Both the position numbers and the translations under genes were made by a program. A DNA stretch of 36,551 bases from Clostridiaceae bacterium (GTDB lineage: Bacteria; Bacillota; Clostridia; Acetivibrionales; DUMB01): positions 1 through 36,551 of the forward strand of contig DUMB01000062.1 of NCBI GenBank assembly GCA_012840085.1. The letters are read 5' to 3'. This document shows positions 7,516 through 16,579 of this stretch, one piece after another. The notes beneath the pieces are model-generated. The model made no database searches. It was not told the origin of the DNA and worked only from the letters and a program-made list of their open reading frames with translations. Within the stretch, counting starts at the first letter, position 1. The number at the start of each line of letters is the position of its first letter.

Positions 7516-9966
7516 TTAACTTTTGACCCTTTCAGGCCTAAGTACAATTTTTTCATCTTCTACGTCTATAAATACTTTGTCTCCGGACTTAACGTTTCCG
7601 TCAAGCATTTCCTCCGAAAGTCTGTCCTCAATCAAAGTCTGTATTGTTCTTCTGAGCGGCCTTGCTCCAAAAGTCTGGTCAAAGCCTTTCTTGGCAATAA
7701 ATTCTTTTGCCTTGTCTGAAACCTCCAGAATTATATCATTTTGTTTAAGTCTCTTAGCCAGAACATTTATCATAAGATCCACTATTTGCTTGGTGTGCTC
7801 CATTTCCAGAGGATGGAATACAATTATCTCATCCACCCTGTTGAGAAATTCCGGTCTGAAAGTTCTCTTCAGCTCACCCATTATATTGTTCTTCATATCT
7901 TCATAAGATTTTGCCTTGTCACTGTCCCCTGCAGCAAAGCCGAGCCTTTTTGGCTCTGTTATGAGACGTGCGCCTACGTTCGATGTCATTATGATAACGG
8001 TATTTCTGAAATTAACCGTCCTTCCTTGTGAATCTGTAAGCCTTCCGTCTTCCAGTATCTGCAGAAGTATGTTAAACACATCAGGATGTGCTTTTTCTAT
8101 TTCGTCAAAGAGCACTACCGAATAGGGTTTGCGTCTGACCTTTTCAGTAAGTTGCCCGCCTTCTTCATATCCTACATAGCCCGGAGGAGATCCAATCAGT
8201 CTGGAAACACTGAACTTTTCCATATACTCGGACATATCTATGCGTATCATTTCTTTTTCGTCTCCGAACAATGCTTCTGCTAATGCTTTACAAAGTTCAG
8301 TTTTTCCGACACCTGTCGGGCCGAGGAAAATAAACGATCCGGTAGGCCTTTTAGGATCCTTGAGTCCTACTCTCCCCCTTCTGATTGCTCTCGCAATGGC
8401 CTTTACAGCCTCATCCTGCCCTATCACCCTCTTATGAAGTATTTCTTCCAGCTTCATGAGTCTTTCAGAGTCTTCTTCAGTGAGCCTCTTAACAGGAATT
8501 CCAGTCCAGCTTGCCACTATTTCTGCTATTTCCTCTTCAGTAACGGTATCAGTTGTAGTTTGATTTTTCTGCTGCCAATCATTTTTAGCCTTTTCAAGCT
8601 TATTTTTCAGCTCATGTTCCCGATCTCTTATCTTGGCAGCTTTCTCAAATTCCTGCAGCTTTATTGCTTCTTCTTTCTCTTTTGCAAGTTTTTCTACTTC
8701 CTCTTCCAGCTCTTTGAGCGACGGCGGAGCTGTAAATGATTTAAGCCTTACCCTGGACGCAGCTTCATCTATAAGGTCTATTGCCTTGTCAGGCAAAAAC
8801 CTGTCAGTAATATATCTGTCAGAGAGCTTTACCGCTGCCTCAAGAGCTTCATCTGTTATCTTTACTCTGTGATGAGCCTCATATTTATCCCTTATTCCTT
8901 TCAATATCTCAACAGCTTCTTCTATTGAAGGTTCGCCTACAGTTATCGGCTGGAATCTCCTCTCAAGGGCTGCATCCTTTTCAACATACTTTCTGTATTC
9001 ATCAAGAGTTGTAGCTCCTATAACCTGTATCTCCCCTCTTGCAAGAGACGGTTTTAATATGTTGGATGCGTCAATTGCTCCTTCTGCAGCACCAGCCCCA
9101 ATGATGGTGTGCATTTCATCAATAAACAGTATGACATTGCCGGCTTTTCTTATCTCATCAAGGGCTTTTTTCAAGCGTTCCTCAAATTCTCCTCTATACT
9201 TGGCTCCGGCAACCATAGATGACAAATCAAGCGTAACAACGCGCTTATCCTTTAATATTTCAGGAATATTGCCCTCAACTATTTTCTGTGCCAGGCCTTC
9301 AGCAATAGCTGTCTTTCCTACTCCCGGTTCTCCGATAAGGCATGGATTATTCTTTGTTCTTCTGCTTAATATCTGGATGACACGTTCAATCTCCTTATCT
9401 CGTCCGATAACAGGATCAAACTTGCCTTCCCGTGCCATTTCAGTCAAATCTCTGCCAAATTGGTTTAATGTCGGTGTACTGTTGTAGCTGCTGCTTTTTG
9501 AAACATTACCTGAACCCGGCATCTCTTCATTCAGCAGTCTTACAATTTCATTTAACAGTTTCTGTGCATCAACCCCAAGGTCCATCAGTATCCTGACTGC
9601 AACACTTTCTCCTTCCCTCATTATTCCCAGAAGGAGATGCTCGGTTCCTATATAACTGTTTCCCATTCTTCTTGCTTCTTTAAAGCTCAGTTCAAGAACT
9701 CTTTTGGTTCTCGGAGTAAATCCAAGGAGTTTCTGTTCTGCCTGTTCTCCTCTTCCTATAAGCTCTTCTATCTCCTTTATTACCCTTTCCTCAGTCACGC
9801 CCTGTGACTGCAATACTCTTGCAGCAATGCCCGTTCCTTCCTTAATCAGGCCAAGAAGAATGTGCTCAGTTCCAACATAATTATGTCCAAGTGCCATTGC
9901 ACTTTCTTGCGCCAGTGCTATAGCCTTTTCGGCTTTTTCAGTAAAACGTCCGTACATAAAACTCAC
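7516..9966 (-). CDS. clpC: ATP-dependent Clp protease ATPase subunit ClpC
   Basis: 816 residues, full length for ClpC. Two Clp-N repeats (about 1-150) bind adaptors and McsB-phosphorylated arginines. The first AAA+ module has Walker A GEPGVGKT near 207. A middle coiled-coil region carries a UVR-like segment ([16 protein letters not shown]). The second AAA+ module has GPTGVGKT near 545 and a C-terminal D2-small domain. It forms a hexamer that unfolds substrates for ClpP. ATG 9966 follows GAGGTGAG. It is the last gene of ctsR-mcsA-mcsB-clpC, under CtsR control. Confidence 0.97.
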   Translation of the reverse strand: MSFMYGRFTEKAEKAIALAQESAMALGHNYVGTEHILLGLIKEGTGIAARVLQSQGVTEERVIKEIEELIGRGEQAEQKLLGFTPRTKRVLELSFKEARRMGNSYIGTEHLLLGIMREGESVAVRILMDLGVDAQKLLNEIVRLLNEEMPGSGNVSKSSSYNSTPTLNQFGRDLTEMAREGKFDPVIGRDKEIERVIQILSRRTKNNPCLIGEPGVGKTAIAEGLAQKIVEGNIPEILKDKRVVTLDLSSMVAGAKYRGEFEERLKKALDEIRKAGNVILFIDEMHTIIGAGAAEGAIDASNILKPSLARGEIQVIGATTLDEYRKYVEKDAALERRFQPITVGEPSIEEAVEILKGIRDKYEAHHRVKITDEALEAAVKLSDRYITDRFLPDKAIDLIDEAASRVRLKSFTAPPSLKELEEEVEKLAKEKEEAIKLQEFEKAAKIRDREHELKNKLEKAKNDWQQKNQTTTDTVTEEEIAEIVASWTGIPVKRLTEEDSERLMKLEEILHKRVIGQDEAVKAIARAIRRGRVGLKDPKRPTGSFIFLGPTGVGKTELCKALAEALFGDEKEMIRIDMSEYMEKFSVSRLIGSPPGYVGYEEGGQLTEKVRRKPYSVVLFDEIEKAHPDVFNILLQILEDGRLTDSQGRTVNFRNTVIIMTSNVGARLITEPKRLGFAAGDSDKAKSYEDMKNNIMGELKRTFRPEFLNRVDEIIVFHPLEMEHTKQIVDLMINVLAKRLKQNDIILEVSDKAKEFIAKKGFDQTFGARPLRRTIQTLIEDRLSEEMLDGNVKSGDKVFIDVEDEKIVLRPERVKS

Positions 9967-10012
9967 CTCGTTTTCCTCAAGATTAATTCTTTAGTCTTTT
10001 TGATTTCTGTCA

Positions 10013-11053
10013 TTAAGTATTTGGTCTGTGCCTCAGCCTGTCTCTGATAATCTCAGCCCTCTTTATATCCCTTTCGCCTGCGCTAAGAGCCTTTCCGGTA
10101 ATTTTCTGCAAATTTGCCGGCTGAGTAATGTCCATTATTTCATCCAGTGTGTCTATGTCAACATCTTTTATTATTCCCATATCTACGCCAAGACGTACAT
10201 CAGAAAGAAGTTTCATGGCTTCTTCCGATGAAAGAATTCTCGCATTTGAGATAAGCCCATAGGATCTGAACACCCTGTCTTCAAACCTGTAGGAATTCTG
10301 CCGGTAAAGTTCAGATCTCAATGTTCTCTCCTGCTGAATTATCTGCGAAGAGATGTTTGTAATGCTGGAAATAATCTCTTCCTCAGTCAGTCCCAGTGTG
10401 ACCTGGTTTGAAATCTGAAACATATTACCTGAAGCGTCACTCTTTTCCCCGTATATGCCCCTGACTGCCACATTCAGTTTACTGCACGCATCAAGTATTC
10501 CCTTTATATATCCTGTCATAACGAGGGCAGGAAGATGAAGCATAACCGATGCTCTCATTCCCGTTCCTACATTTGTCGGACAGCATGTCAGGTAACCAAA
10601 ACTGTTATCATATGCAAAGTCAATCTTTTCTTCCAGCATGGAATCTATTCTTTTGCAATTCTCCCATGCCCTGTCCAGCTGCATTCCCCGGTACAAACAT
10701 TGAATCCTTAAGTGGTCCTCTTCATTTATCATAATGCTTATATTTTCATCTTTACTGATTATTACTCCGCTCAATGTCTGCATTGCAGCCAAATCAGGAC
10801 TGATAAGATGTTTTTCAACCATAGCCTGTCTTTCTATTGGATCCATACTGCTGATATCATAAAAGCGGAAGCTGTCCGCCGCAGCATAGCTTGTACTGAA
10901 AACCGTATCCTTGACTTTTTCTATCACTTCCCTACATTGCTTTTCATTCATCCTGAACGGAAAAGGATAGTTTTTAAAATTCCTCGCAAGTCTTATTCTG
11001 CTGCTGAATACCACATCCGATTCAGAAACACTTTTTGCATTTTCTCCAAACAT
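10013..11053 (-). CDS. mcsB: Protein arginine kinase McsB
   Basis: 346 residues from ATG 11053, chosen because GGAGGTGGG lies seven bases upstream; the longer GTG/TTG frame to 11077 would include that site. The sequence belongs to the phosphagen (guanido) kinase fold: SSRIRLARNFKNYPFPF near the N-terminus, ISIMINEEDHLRIQ, the CPTNVGTGMRASV substrate loop, and a C-terminal RDRLRHRPNT resembling the regulatory pArg-binding RDxxRA region. McsB phosphorylates arginines to inactivate CtsR and tag proteins for ClpCP. It is 33 bp after mcsA and 46 bp before clpC. Confidence 0.95.
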   Translation of the reverse strand: MFGENAKSVSESDVVFSSRIRLARNFKNYPFPFRMNEKQCREVIEKVKDTVFSTSYAAADSFRFYDISSMDPIERQAMVEKHLISPDLAAMQTLSGVIISKDENISIMINEEDHLRIQCLYRGMQLDRAWENCKRIDSMLEEKIDFAYDNSFGYLTCCPTNVGTGMRASVMLHLPALVMTGYIKGILDACSKLNVAVRGIYGEKSDASGNMFQISNQVTLGLTEEEIISSITNISSQIIQQERTLRSELYRQNSYRFEDRVFRSYGLISNARILSSEEAMKLLSDVRLGVDMGIIKDVDIDTLDEIMDITQPANLQKITGKALSAGERDIKRAEIIRDRLRHRPNT

Positions 11054-11086
11054 CTTCCCACCTCCAGTTATCAACACCGCTTTCTG

Positions 11087-11599
11087 TCACTGTCCTGAAG
11101 ACCTGCTCTCCAATTCTTTTATTTTATCCCGCAGCAATGCCGCCTTCTCATATTCTTCGGCCTGAATTGCCCTATTCAGCTCTTCCTTCAACTTTTCTAT
11201 TTCTTTTGTAGTTTTTATCATACTGTCCGAAAAACCGGAAGGTGCCTTTCCAATATGCTCAACATTGCCGTGAAGCCTTTTTATAATAGGCTTTAACCTA
11301 TCTCCAAATATTTTATAGCAGTTGTTGCATCCAATTTTGCCTGTGCTTTGAAAATCGTTGAAACTCATCCCGCACACTTCACATCTGGTGTTTACATCCG
11401 GAGTAGCTATATATGAGTCACCAATGTCTGTGCTAAAAAAGCCTGAGAGGAAATCTCCCAAACTTAAGGGTGATATGAAGTTCATATTTCCTTTCTCATT
11501 TGCGCATTTTTCGCAAAGATACATTTCAACTCTATTGTTGTTTATTATCTGTGTAAAGTGGACGGTGGCAACCCTTTTTTGACAAAGTTGACATAACAT
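11087..11599 (-). CDS. mcsA: McsA, activator of McsB kinase
   Basis: 170 residues from ATG 11599, preceded by AGAGG; an earlier GTG at 11629 lacks a ribosome binding site. It carries four CxxC zinc-binding pairs (CQLC, CEKC, CEVC, CNNC) in the first ~110 residues and a C-terminal UVR domain (LNRAIQAEEYEKAALLRDKIKELE). McsA binds zinc or other metals and stimulates McsB in the CtsR stress pathway. It is separated from ctsR by 266 bp, unusually long for this operon. Confidence 0.93.
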   Translation of the reverse strand: MLCQLCQKRVATVHFTQIINNNRVEMYLCEKCANEKGNMNFISPLSLGDFLSGFFSTDIGDSYIATPDVNTRCEVCGMSFNDFQSTGKIGCNNCYKIFGDRLKPIIKRLHGNVEHIGKAPSGFSDSMIKTTKEIEKLKEELNRAIQAEEYEKAALLRDKIKELESRSSGQ

Positions 11600-11790
11600 A
11601 TTTCTCATCCTCTCTGATAAATTCCACACTTCTATTCTATGAAAAAAACAATATTATCTTCCAATCCTTTTAAAATGGCCAGGCCTGAATTTTCTCAAAG
11701 GCTTAAGATAAACAACGAAGTTTTTCTTACATTTTCGGGAAAGGCTCTGAGTTTCGCTTTCATATTAACTGTCATGTTTGTAATATTGCG

Positions 11791-11815
11791 GCTTCCGGGA
11801 GTAAATCCCGGAAGC
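11791..11815 (-). promoter_or_regulatory. Perfect hairpin in the ctsR-mcsA gap
   Basis: GCTTCCGGGA and TCCCGGAAGC form a perfect 10-bp stem around a 5-base loop. There is no U-run after it in either direction, so a simple terminator is unlikely. It sits within the operon between ctsR and mcsA and could set mRNA processing or stability. Confidence 0.45.
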
Positions 11816-11865
11816 TGAAACAGCAGAATCAATGAAAGAGGGGCAATAATGGCAGTTAATATATT

Positions 11866-12324
11866 TTATATTATCAAACTCACCAGCATATTTTTAAGTA
11901 TACTAGCCCTTAACATGTCCCTTTGCGGAAGCTGAACCTGTCCTAACACCTTATCGCTTGTAGCAGCTTTAAGTATGAGTCCTTCCCTTTCTGACACAAC
12001 ATTATAGTCAACAAAATTATTTATAAAAACCTCCGCTGACTGCTGGGAAATACTATTCCCCATAGAATTTATTATATGCATAAGGTAACTACCCGGATTA
12101 CTGGTGTTAACCCTTCTAATCCTTATATGTCCGCCGCCACCTCTTCGGCTCTCGACAAAATATCCTCTTTCGGTCGTAAATCTTGTGTCTATTACATAAT
12201 TAATTTGTGATGGCACACAATTAAACCGATTTGCAAGCTCATTGCGCTGAATTTCTATTACTCCGTTGGTGTCTTCGATCATCTGTTTCAAAAAAGCTTC
12301 TATCAAATCGCTTAACCTAGCCAT
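11866..12324 (-). CDS. ctsR: Transcriptional repressor CtsR
   Basis: 152 residues. The N-terminal winged helix holds the CtsR signature NRFNCVPSQINYVIDTRFT and the glycine-rich wing ESRRGGGGHIRI (about 60-71), which contacts DNA and senses heat. The C-terminal part (about 80-150) is the dimerisation/McsB-ClpC recognition domain. ATG 12324 follows TAGGAG. It represses its own operon through the operator at 12343-12359 until McsB acts on it or ClpC degrades it. Confidence 0.96.
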   Translation of the reverse strand: MARLSDLIEAFLKQMIEDTNGVIEIQRNELANRFNCVPSQINYVIDTRFTTERGYFVESRRGGGGHIRIRRVNTSNPGSYLMHIINSMGNSISQQSAEVFINNFVDYNVVSEREGLILKAATSDKVLGQVQLPQRDMLRASILKNMLVSLII

Positions 12325-12342
12325 TTTATCACTCCTACTGAT

Positions 12343-12359
12343 TTTGACTTTCCTTGACC
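12343..12359 (-). promoter_or_regulatory. CtsR operator
   Basis: On the minus strand GGTCAAG-GAA-AGTCAAA gives two heptads separated by three bases. It differs from the RGTCAAA-NAN-RGTCAAA consensus by one base. It lies just after the expected transcription start and before the ctsR ribosome binding site, where a bound repressor would block transcription. Confidence 0.85.
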
Positions 12360-12368
12360 TTCGCCTAT

Positions 12369-12397
12369 ATTATAAAATAATTTTTTATATTATTCAA
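12369..12397 (-). promoter_or_regulatory. Sigma-A promoter of the ctsR operon
   Basis: On the minus strand TTGAAT (12392-12397) and TATAAT (12369-12374) are separated by 17 bp. Start would be near 12361, directly before the CtsR operator. Confidence 0.8.
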
Positions 12398-12579
12398 GTA
12401 TATTTTGTTAATATTTGCAATTTTAAAATTATTATTACAAGCAAAATTTTATATTCTTTATTTTATATTTTTATATTATTTAAATCTCATAATCTATCTG
12501 TTTGTGCGTATTAACTATTTTTAGCATTTAACTTTGAACCTTTTTTATCCCAATATTCTGCGTTTAACTAATAAACAAT

Positions 12580-12620
12580 GAAAAATAAAAAGGATACCGC
12601 ATTGTTCTACGGCATCCTTT
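12580..12620 (-). terminator. Rho-independent terminator after the EF-G paralogue
   Basis: On the minus strand AAAGGATGCCG and CGGTATCCTTT form an 11-bp stem (one G-U pair) followed by TTTTATTTTT. It lies 15 bp past the stop codon at 12635. Confidence 0.85.
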
Positions 12621-12634
12621 GATATCACAGTATA

Positions 12635-14722
12635 TTAAGCATCAGCATCATCTTCTGCTGACTTTTTAGCCTCTTCTATTACCTTCTTGCTAACTGTTGG
12701 TGGTGCTTCCTCATATCTCTCAAACCACATCTTGAAGTAGCCTCTTCCCTGGGTCATTGACCTTAAATCAGTAGCATACTTAAACATTTCCGCCTGCGGT
12801 ACTTCTGCAACAACCTGCTGTATTCCGCCTTCCTGAGGATTCATTCCAAGTATTCTTCCTCTGCGCTTGTTGAGGTCTCCAATAATATCACCCATATAGC
12901 TGTCAGGAATATAAACCTCGACATGCATAATAGGCTCAAGGAGTACTGGTGAAGCTTCTGCAAGTCCCTTCTTATATGCAAGGTTTGCAGCTATCTTAAA
13001 GGCCATTTCTGAAGAGTCTACCGGATGGTATGATCCGTCCACGAGAGTAGCCTTAAGATTTACAACAGGATATCCGGCAAGCACACCTTTCTGGATGCTC
13101 TCCTGCAATCCTTTTTCAACAGCAGGGAAATACTGTCTTGGAACTGCTCCACCGAATATTTTTTCTTCGAATGTGAGTCCTTCACTTTCACCGGGCTCAA
13201 ACTCAATCCATACATGTCCGTACTGGCCATGTCCGCCTGACTGTTTCTTATGTTTACCTTCAACTTTAACTTTCTTACGTATTGTTTCTCTGTAAGGAAC
13301 TTTGGGATCAGTGAGATTTACCGATACACCAAACTTGGACTTCAACTTGCTTACAATAACGTCAAGATGCTGTTCGCCAACACCTGAAATCAGCATCTGG
13401 CGAGTTTCAAGATTCATCTCAACCTTAAATGTAGGATCCTCTTCCTGAAGTCTCTGTAATCCTGCATTTATCTTTTCTTCGTCACCTTTTGCTTTTGGCT
13501 CAACAGCCAATGAGATCGCTGGTTCCGGGAAGTTAATCTTATCAAGCACTATCGGCTTTGCCTGACTGCACAGTGTGTCATTTGTATTTGTATACTGCAG
13601 TTTGGCTGCTGCACCTATGTCACCGGCAATAAGTTTGTCGACAGGTATTTGTTTCTTACCCCTTAGCATAAACAGCTGGGTAATTTTCTCGGTTTTTTCG
13701 GAATTGGAGTTATATACTACAGAATCAGACTTCAAAGTTCCGCTGTAAACCCTGAACATTGAGATCTTACCTACAAATGGGTCAGCTATAGTTTTGAATA
13801 CAAAGACAGAAAGATCTTCATCAGGTGAAGTTTTCAGCTCAACAACATCATCGCTTCCGAGTTTCTTTGCCTTAACAGTGGCTTTTGTATTTGGAGCCGG
13901 CATATATTCAATTATGGCATCCATGAGCAACTGGATTCCCAAATTGCTGGCTGCGGATCCGCAAAATACAGGAACGATAGAACCGTCTGCTATACCAAGG
14001 CATAAACCCTTATTGATTTCTTCAGGAGTAAACTCTTCTCCTTCAAAGAACTTCTCCATAAGTGCTTCATCAGTTTCAGCGACAGCTTCTTTCAAAGCTT
14101 CCCTTATCTCGTCAACTCTATTCTGTAAATCGGCAGGAATATCTGTATCAACTAATTTATTCCCGTCGAATTTTTTCGCTTTCAAATTAATAACATCAAC
14201 TATACCTTTGAATTTCTCTCCTTCAATTATCGGAATCTGGAAAGCTACAACACCATTTCCGAATGTGTCAACGAGCTGATTATAGACTTCATCAAAGTTA
14301 GCATGTTCTTCATCCATCCTGCTGACAAAGAACATTCTTGGTATTCCCTGTTCAACAGCATAATCCCATGACTTTTCAGTTCCCACTGCTACTCCGCCTT
14401 TGGCAGGAACCAATATTATGGCACTATCAGCCACACGTATACCTTGCTTGGTTTCACCAACGAAATCAAAATAACCTGGAGTATCAATAATATTGATTTT
14501 ATAATCTTTCCACTCACATGGTGCAATGGCTGTGCTTATAGAAATTTTCCTTTTGATTTCTTCCGGGTCATAATCAGAGGTTGTGGTACCATCCGTTACT
14601 TTCCCAAGCCTGTCAATAGCGCCAGCATTAAATAACATTGCTTCTGCAAGAGTAGTCTTTCCGGCTCCTCCATGGGACATCAGACATACGTTTCTCAACT
14701 TTCCCGAGTTATAATCTTTCAT
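12635..14722 (-). CDS. Elongation factor G paralogue (EF-G-2 type)
   Basis: 695 residues with all EF-G domains: GTPase with P-loop SHGGAGKTT (16-24), DTPG (80-83), then domain II, domains III-V and the GHGQYGHV loop region. ATG 14722 follows AAGGGGG. It is not in a ribosomal protein operon. The P-loop (GGAGKTT rather than GHVDHGKTT) and GTTTSDYDPEE switch I match the EF-G-2 group, of which Thermus EF-G-2 is an example. G4 is S134-R135-M136-D137 instead of NKxD, which may change nucleotide affinity. It may be a specialised translocase or recycling factor rather than the housekeeping EF-G. Acidic C-terminus. Confidence 0.9.
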   Translation of the reverse strand: MKDYNSGKLRNVCLMSHGGAGKTTLAEAMLFNAGAIDRLGKVTDGTTTSDYDPEEIKRKISISTAIAPCEWKDYKINIIDTPGYFDFVGETKQGIRVADSAIILVPAKGGVAVGTEKSWDYAVEQGIPRMFFVSRMDEEHANFDEVYNQLVDTFGNGVVAFQIPIIEGEKFKGIVDVINLKAKKFDGNKLVDTDIPADLQNRVDEIREALKEAVAETDEALMEKFFEGEEFTPEEINKGLCLGIADGSIVPVFCGSAASNLGIQLLMDAIIEYMPAPNTKATVKAKKLGSDDVVELKTSPDEDLSVFVFKTIADPFVGKISMFRVYSGTLKSDSVVYNSNSEKTEKITQLFMLRGKKQIPVDKLIAGDIGAAAKLQYTNTNDTLCSQAKPIVLDKINFPEPAISLAVEPKAKGDEEKINAGLQRLQEEDPTFKVEMNLETRQMLISGVGEQHLDVIVSKLKSKFGVSVNLTDPKVPYRETIRKKVKVEGKHKKQSGGHGQYGHVWIEFEPGESEGLTFEEKIFGGAVPRQYFPAVEKGLQESIQKGVLAGYPVVNLKATLVDGSYHPVDSSEMAFKIAANLAYKKGLAEASPVLLEPIMHVEVYIPDSYMGDIIGDLNKRRGRILGMNPQEGGIQQVVAEVPQAEMFKYATDLRSMTQGRGYFKMWFERYEEAPPTVSKKVIEEAKKSAEDDADA

Positions 14723-14755
14723 AACAATTCCCCCTTAAATATTAGTGCCTGTAAA

Positions 14756-14786
14756 TTTATAGTGAGTGTAAATTGCAACCAGTCAA
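14756..14786 (-). promoter_or_regulatory. Probable promoter of the EF-G paralogue
   Basis: On the minus strand TTGACT (14781-14786) and TATAAA (14756-14761) are 19 bp apart, a slightly long spacing. The -10 element is 34 bp upstream of the start codon. Confidence 0.4.
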
Positions 14787-15260
14787 AATTTCCCGTTATT
14801 ATTATGATACCTTAAAATAAGGGTAAAAATTCATAATCCTATTTACTATTCTATATATTTTAAAATATTCCTTCATATTTTGTAATTTCATTTTACAATT
14901 TAATATACTTTTTTGACATTTTTTTAATTCAACCTGTTATACATTACTTTTTCAATTAAACCTCATCTCTATAAATAATACAGGGAATACCCCTTTAATG
15001 AATAAGAAATATATTTTTTATAAGAAAGAAGATATATCTTTTTTAATATATCTTTTTTAATATATCTTTTTTAAGATGACAAAGAATATTATAACATATA
15101 AATTCACTTTGCAGTGGAAAACTTATTTGAGAAATTATCCCAATTGTTGTTTTCCTGCATGCCCACGGAATTTCATAGAATGAACAAACTTAAAATTTAT
15201 ACATATAATGCTAATCATGGCTTGACATTGGCATATCATCATTGTATTTTTAAATAAATA
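14787..15260. other. AT-rich gap with low-complexity repeats
   Basis: This divergent gap between the EF-G paralogue and aroF is very AT-rich. No RNA gene or coding sequence was recognised. It contains the tandem repeat at 15033-15074 and a TTGACA at 15222 with TATTTT 17 bp downstream, a possible second aroF promoter. Confidence 0.4.
15033..15074. repeat. Three perfect 14-bp tandem repeats
   Basis: TATATCTTTTTTAA is repeated three times without change. It is low-complexity and likely arose by slippage; the copy number may vary between strains. Confidence 0.85.
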
Positions 15261-15290
15261 TTGTCAAAAATATTGTACAAATTATATAAT
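15261..15290 (+). promoter_or_regulatory. Probable aroF promoter
   Basis: TTGTCA (15261-15266) and TATAAT (15285-15290) are 18 bp apart, about 100 bp before the aroF start. Confidence 0.6.
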
Positions 15291-15392
15291 TTTCAAAAAA
15301 TTAATGATTTAGAGTTGATGATATAGAGTAACAGTAAAAAATATATTTTCTGATATTTATAAGTGCTCTGTGGAAGAAAGGAAGGTTGTACT

Positions 15393-16418
15393 ATGGTAAT
15401 AGTAATGAAACCCAATTCTGGAGAAAAAGAAATCAGGGAAATTACAAAAGTCCTTGAACAACTGGGCCTTGGAGTGCATATCTCAAAAGGTACCGAAAGA
15501 ACAATAATTGGTGTCATAGGGGACAAACGGGTATTGTGTGGCGTTCCTCTTGAACTCATGCCCGGCGTTGAAAAGCTCGTTCCCATTGTAGAGTCATACA
15601 AACTTGCAGGAAGAACTTTCAAACCCGAACCCAGTGTAATAGATGTAAGCGGAGTTAAAATAGGAGGAAAAGAACTGGTCATAATGGCAGGACCCTGTTC
15701 GGTTGAAAGCATGGAACAAATACTTGAGGCAGCACGTGCAGCCAAAAAGAGCGGCGCACAGTTTCTAAGGGGCGGAGCCTTCAAGCCCAGAACTTCCCCA
15801 TACGCTTTCCAGGGGCTTGAAGAAGAAGGCTTAAAGCTGATGCAGGAAGCAAAGGAAGAGACGGGGCTTCTGATAATCAGTGAAGTAACAAGTGAAAAGA
15901 ACGTTGAAATAGCCGATAAGTACGTGGACATGTTCCAAATAGGCGCGCGCAATGTTCAGAATTTCCAGCTTCTCAGAGAGGTGGGCAGATCCCAGAAACC
16001 TGTACTTTTTAAGCGCGGTCCTTCCACGACTATAGATGAGTGGCTGAATGCGGCAGAGTATATTATGAGTGAAGGAAATTATAACGTGGTATTGTGCGAG
16101 AGGGGAATAAGAACTTTCGAAACAGCTACAAGAAACACTCTGGACATAAGCGCTGTACCCGTTGTCAAAAGCCTCAGCCATCTTCCCATAATAGTAGATC
16201 CAAGCCATGCAGCAGGGAAAAGCCAGTATGTACTACCCCTGTCAAAAGCGGCAATAGCTGCCGGAGCAGACGGCCTTATAGTAGAAATGCACCCCAATCC
16301 CAGATGTGCGTTGTCAGATGCTGCACAGCAATTAACTCCTGAAGAATTTGATAATTTGTGCAAGGATATTTCCAGAATTGCAACAATTATTGACAGAGAG
16401 TTTAAATACGGCGGATAA
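15393..16418 (+). CDS. aroF: 3-deoxy-7-phosphoheptulonate synthase (DAHP synthase)
   Basis: 341 residues from ATG 15393, preceded by GGAAGG; the longer GTG frame from 15363 has no better site. The first ~70 residues form the ferredoxin-like regulatory domain typical of type I-beta enzymes (as in Thermotoga). The TIM barrel follows, with MAGPCSVES, GAFKPRTSPYAFQG, VLFKRGPS, ERGIRTFE and IIVDPSHAAGK, which supply PEP, E4P and metal ligands. It condenses PEP and erythrose 4-phosphate in the first shikimate step. The N-terminal domain suggests feedback by an aromatic amino acid. tyrA follows 161 bp downstream. Confidence 0.95.
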   Translation: MVIVMKPNSGEKEIREITKVLEQLGLGVHISKGTERTIIGVIGDKRVLCGVPLELMPGVEKLVPIVESYKLAGRTFKPEPSVIDVSGVKIGGKELVIMAGPCSVESMEQILEAARAAKKSGAQFLRGGAFKPRTSPYAFQGLEEEGLKLMQEAKEETGLLIISEVTSEKNVEIADKYVDMFQIGARNVQNFQLLREVGRSQKPVLFKRGPSTTIDEWLNAAEYIMSEGNYNVVLCERGIRTFETATRNTLDISAVPVVKSLSHLPIIVDPSHAAGKSQYVLPLSKAAIAAGADGLIVEMHPNPRCALSDAAQQLTPEEFDNLCKDISRIATIIDREFKYGG

Positions 16419-16579
16419 CGGGAAGATTTAATTATTGGTTATGTAATTGATATTGTGAATTTATAGAAACATGGAAATAAATAGGTGGAAATATAAGAAA
16501 TTAAAGAAATTAAATAAATTAAAAAATATAAGAAAGAAATAAATAGATGGAAGTATGGAAATAGAAAGAGAGTATAGCT

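Noticed and set aside
9059..9487. 142-codon plus-strand frame opposite clpC
   Set aside because: Antisense to ClpC coding sequence with no start signals.
11825..11935. Plus-strand frame with GAGGGG and ATG at about 11849
   Set aside because: 27 codons, antisense to the end of ctsR; no supporting evidence beyond the ribosome-site match.
13794..14279. 161-codon plus-strand frame opposite the EF-G paralogue
   Set aside because: Serine-rich, low-complexity composition typical of antisense frames; the EF-G reading is unambiguous.
15293..15952. 219-codon minus-strand frame opposite aroF
   Set aside because: It is antisense to a well-supported DAHP synthase, is rich in S/L/P and has no ribosome site; a codon-usage shadow.
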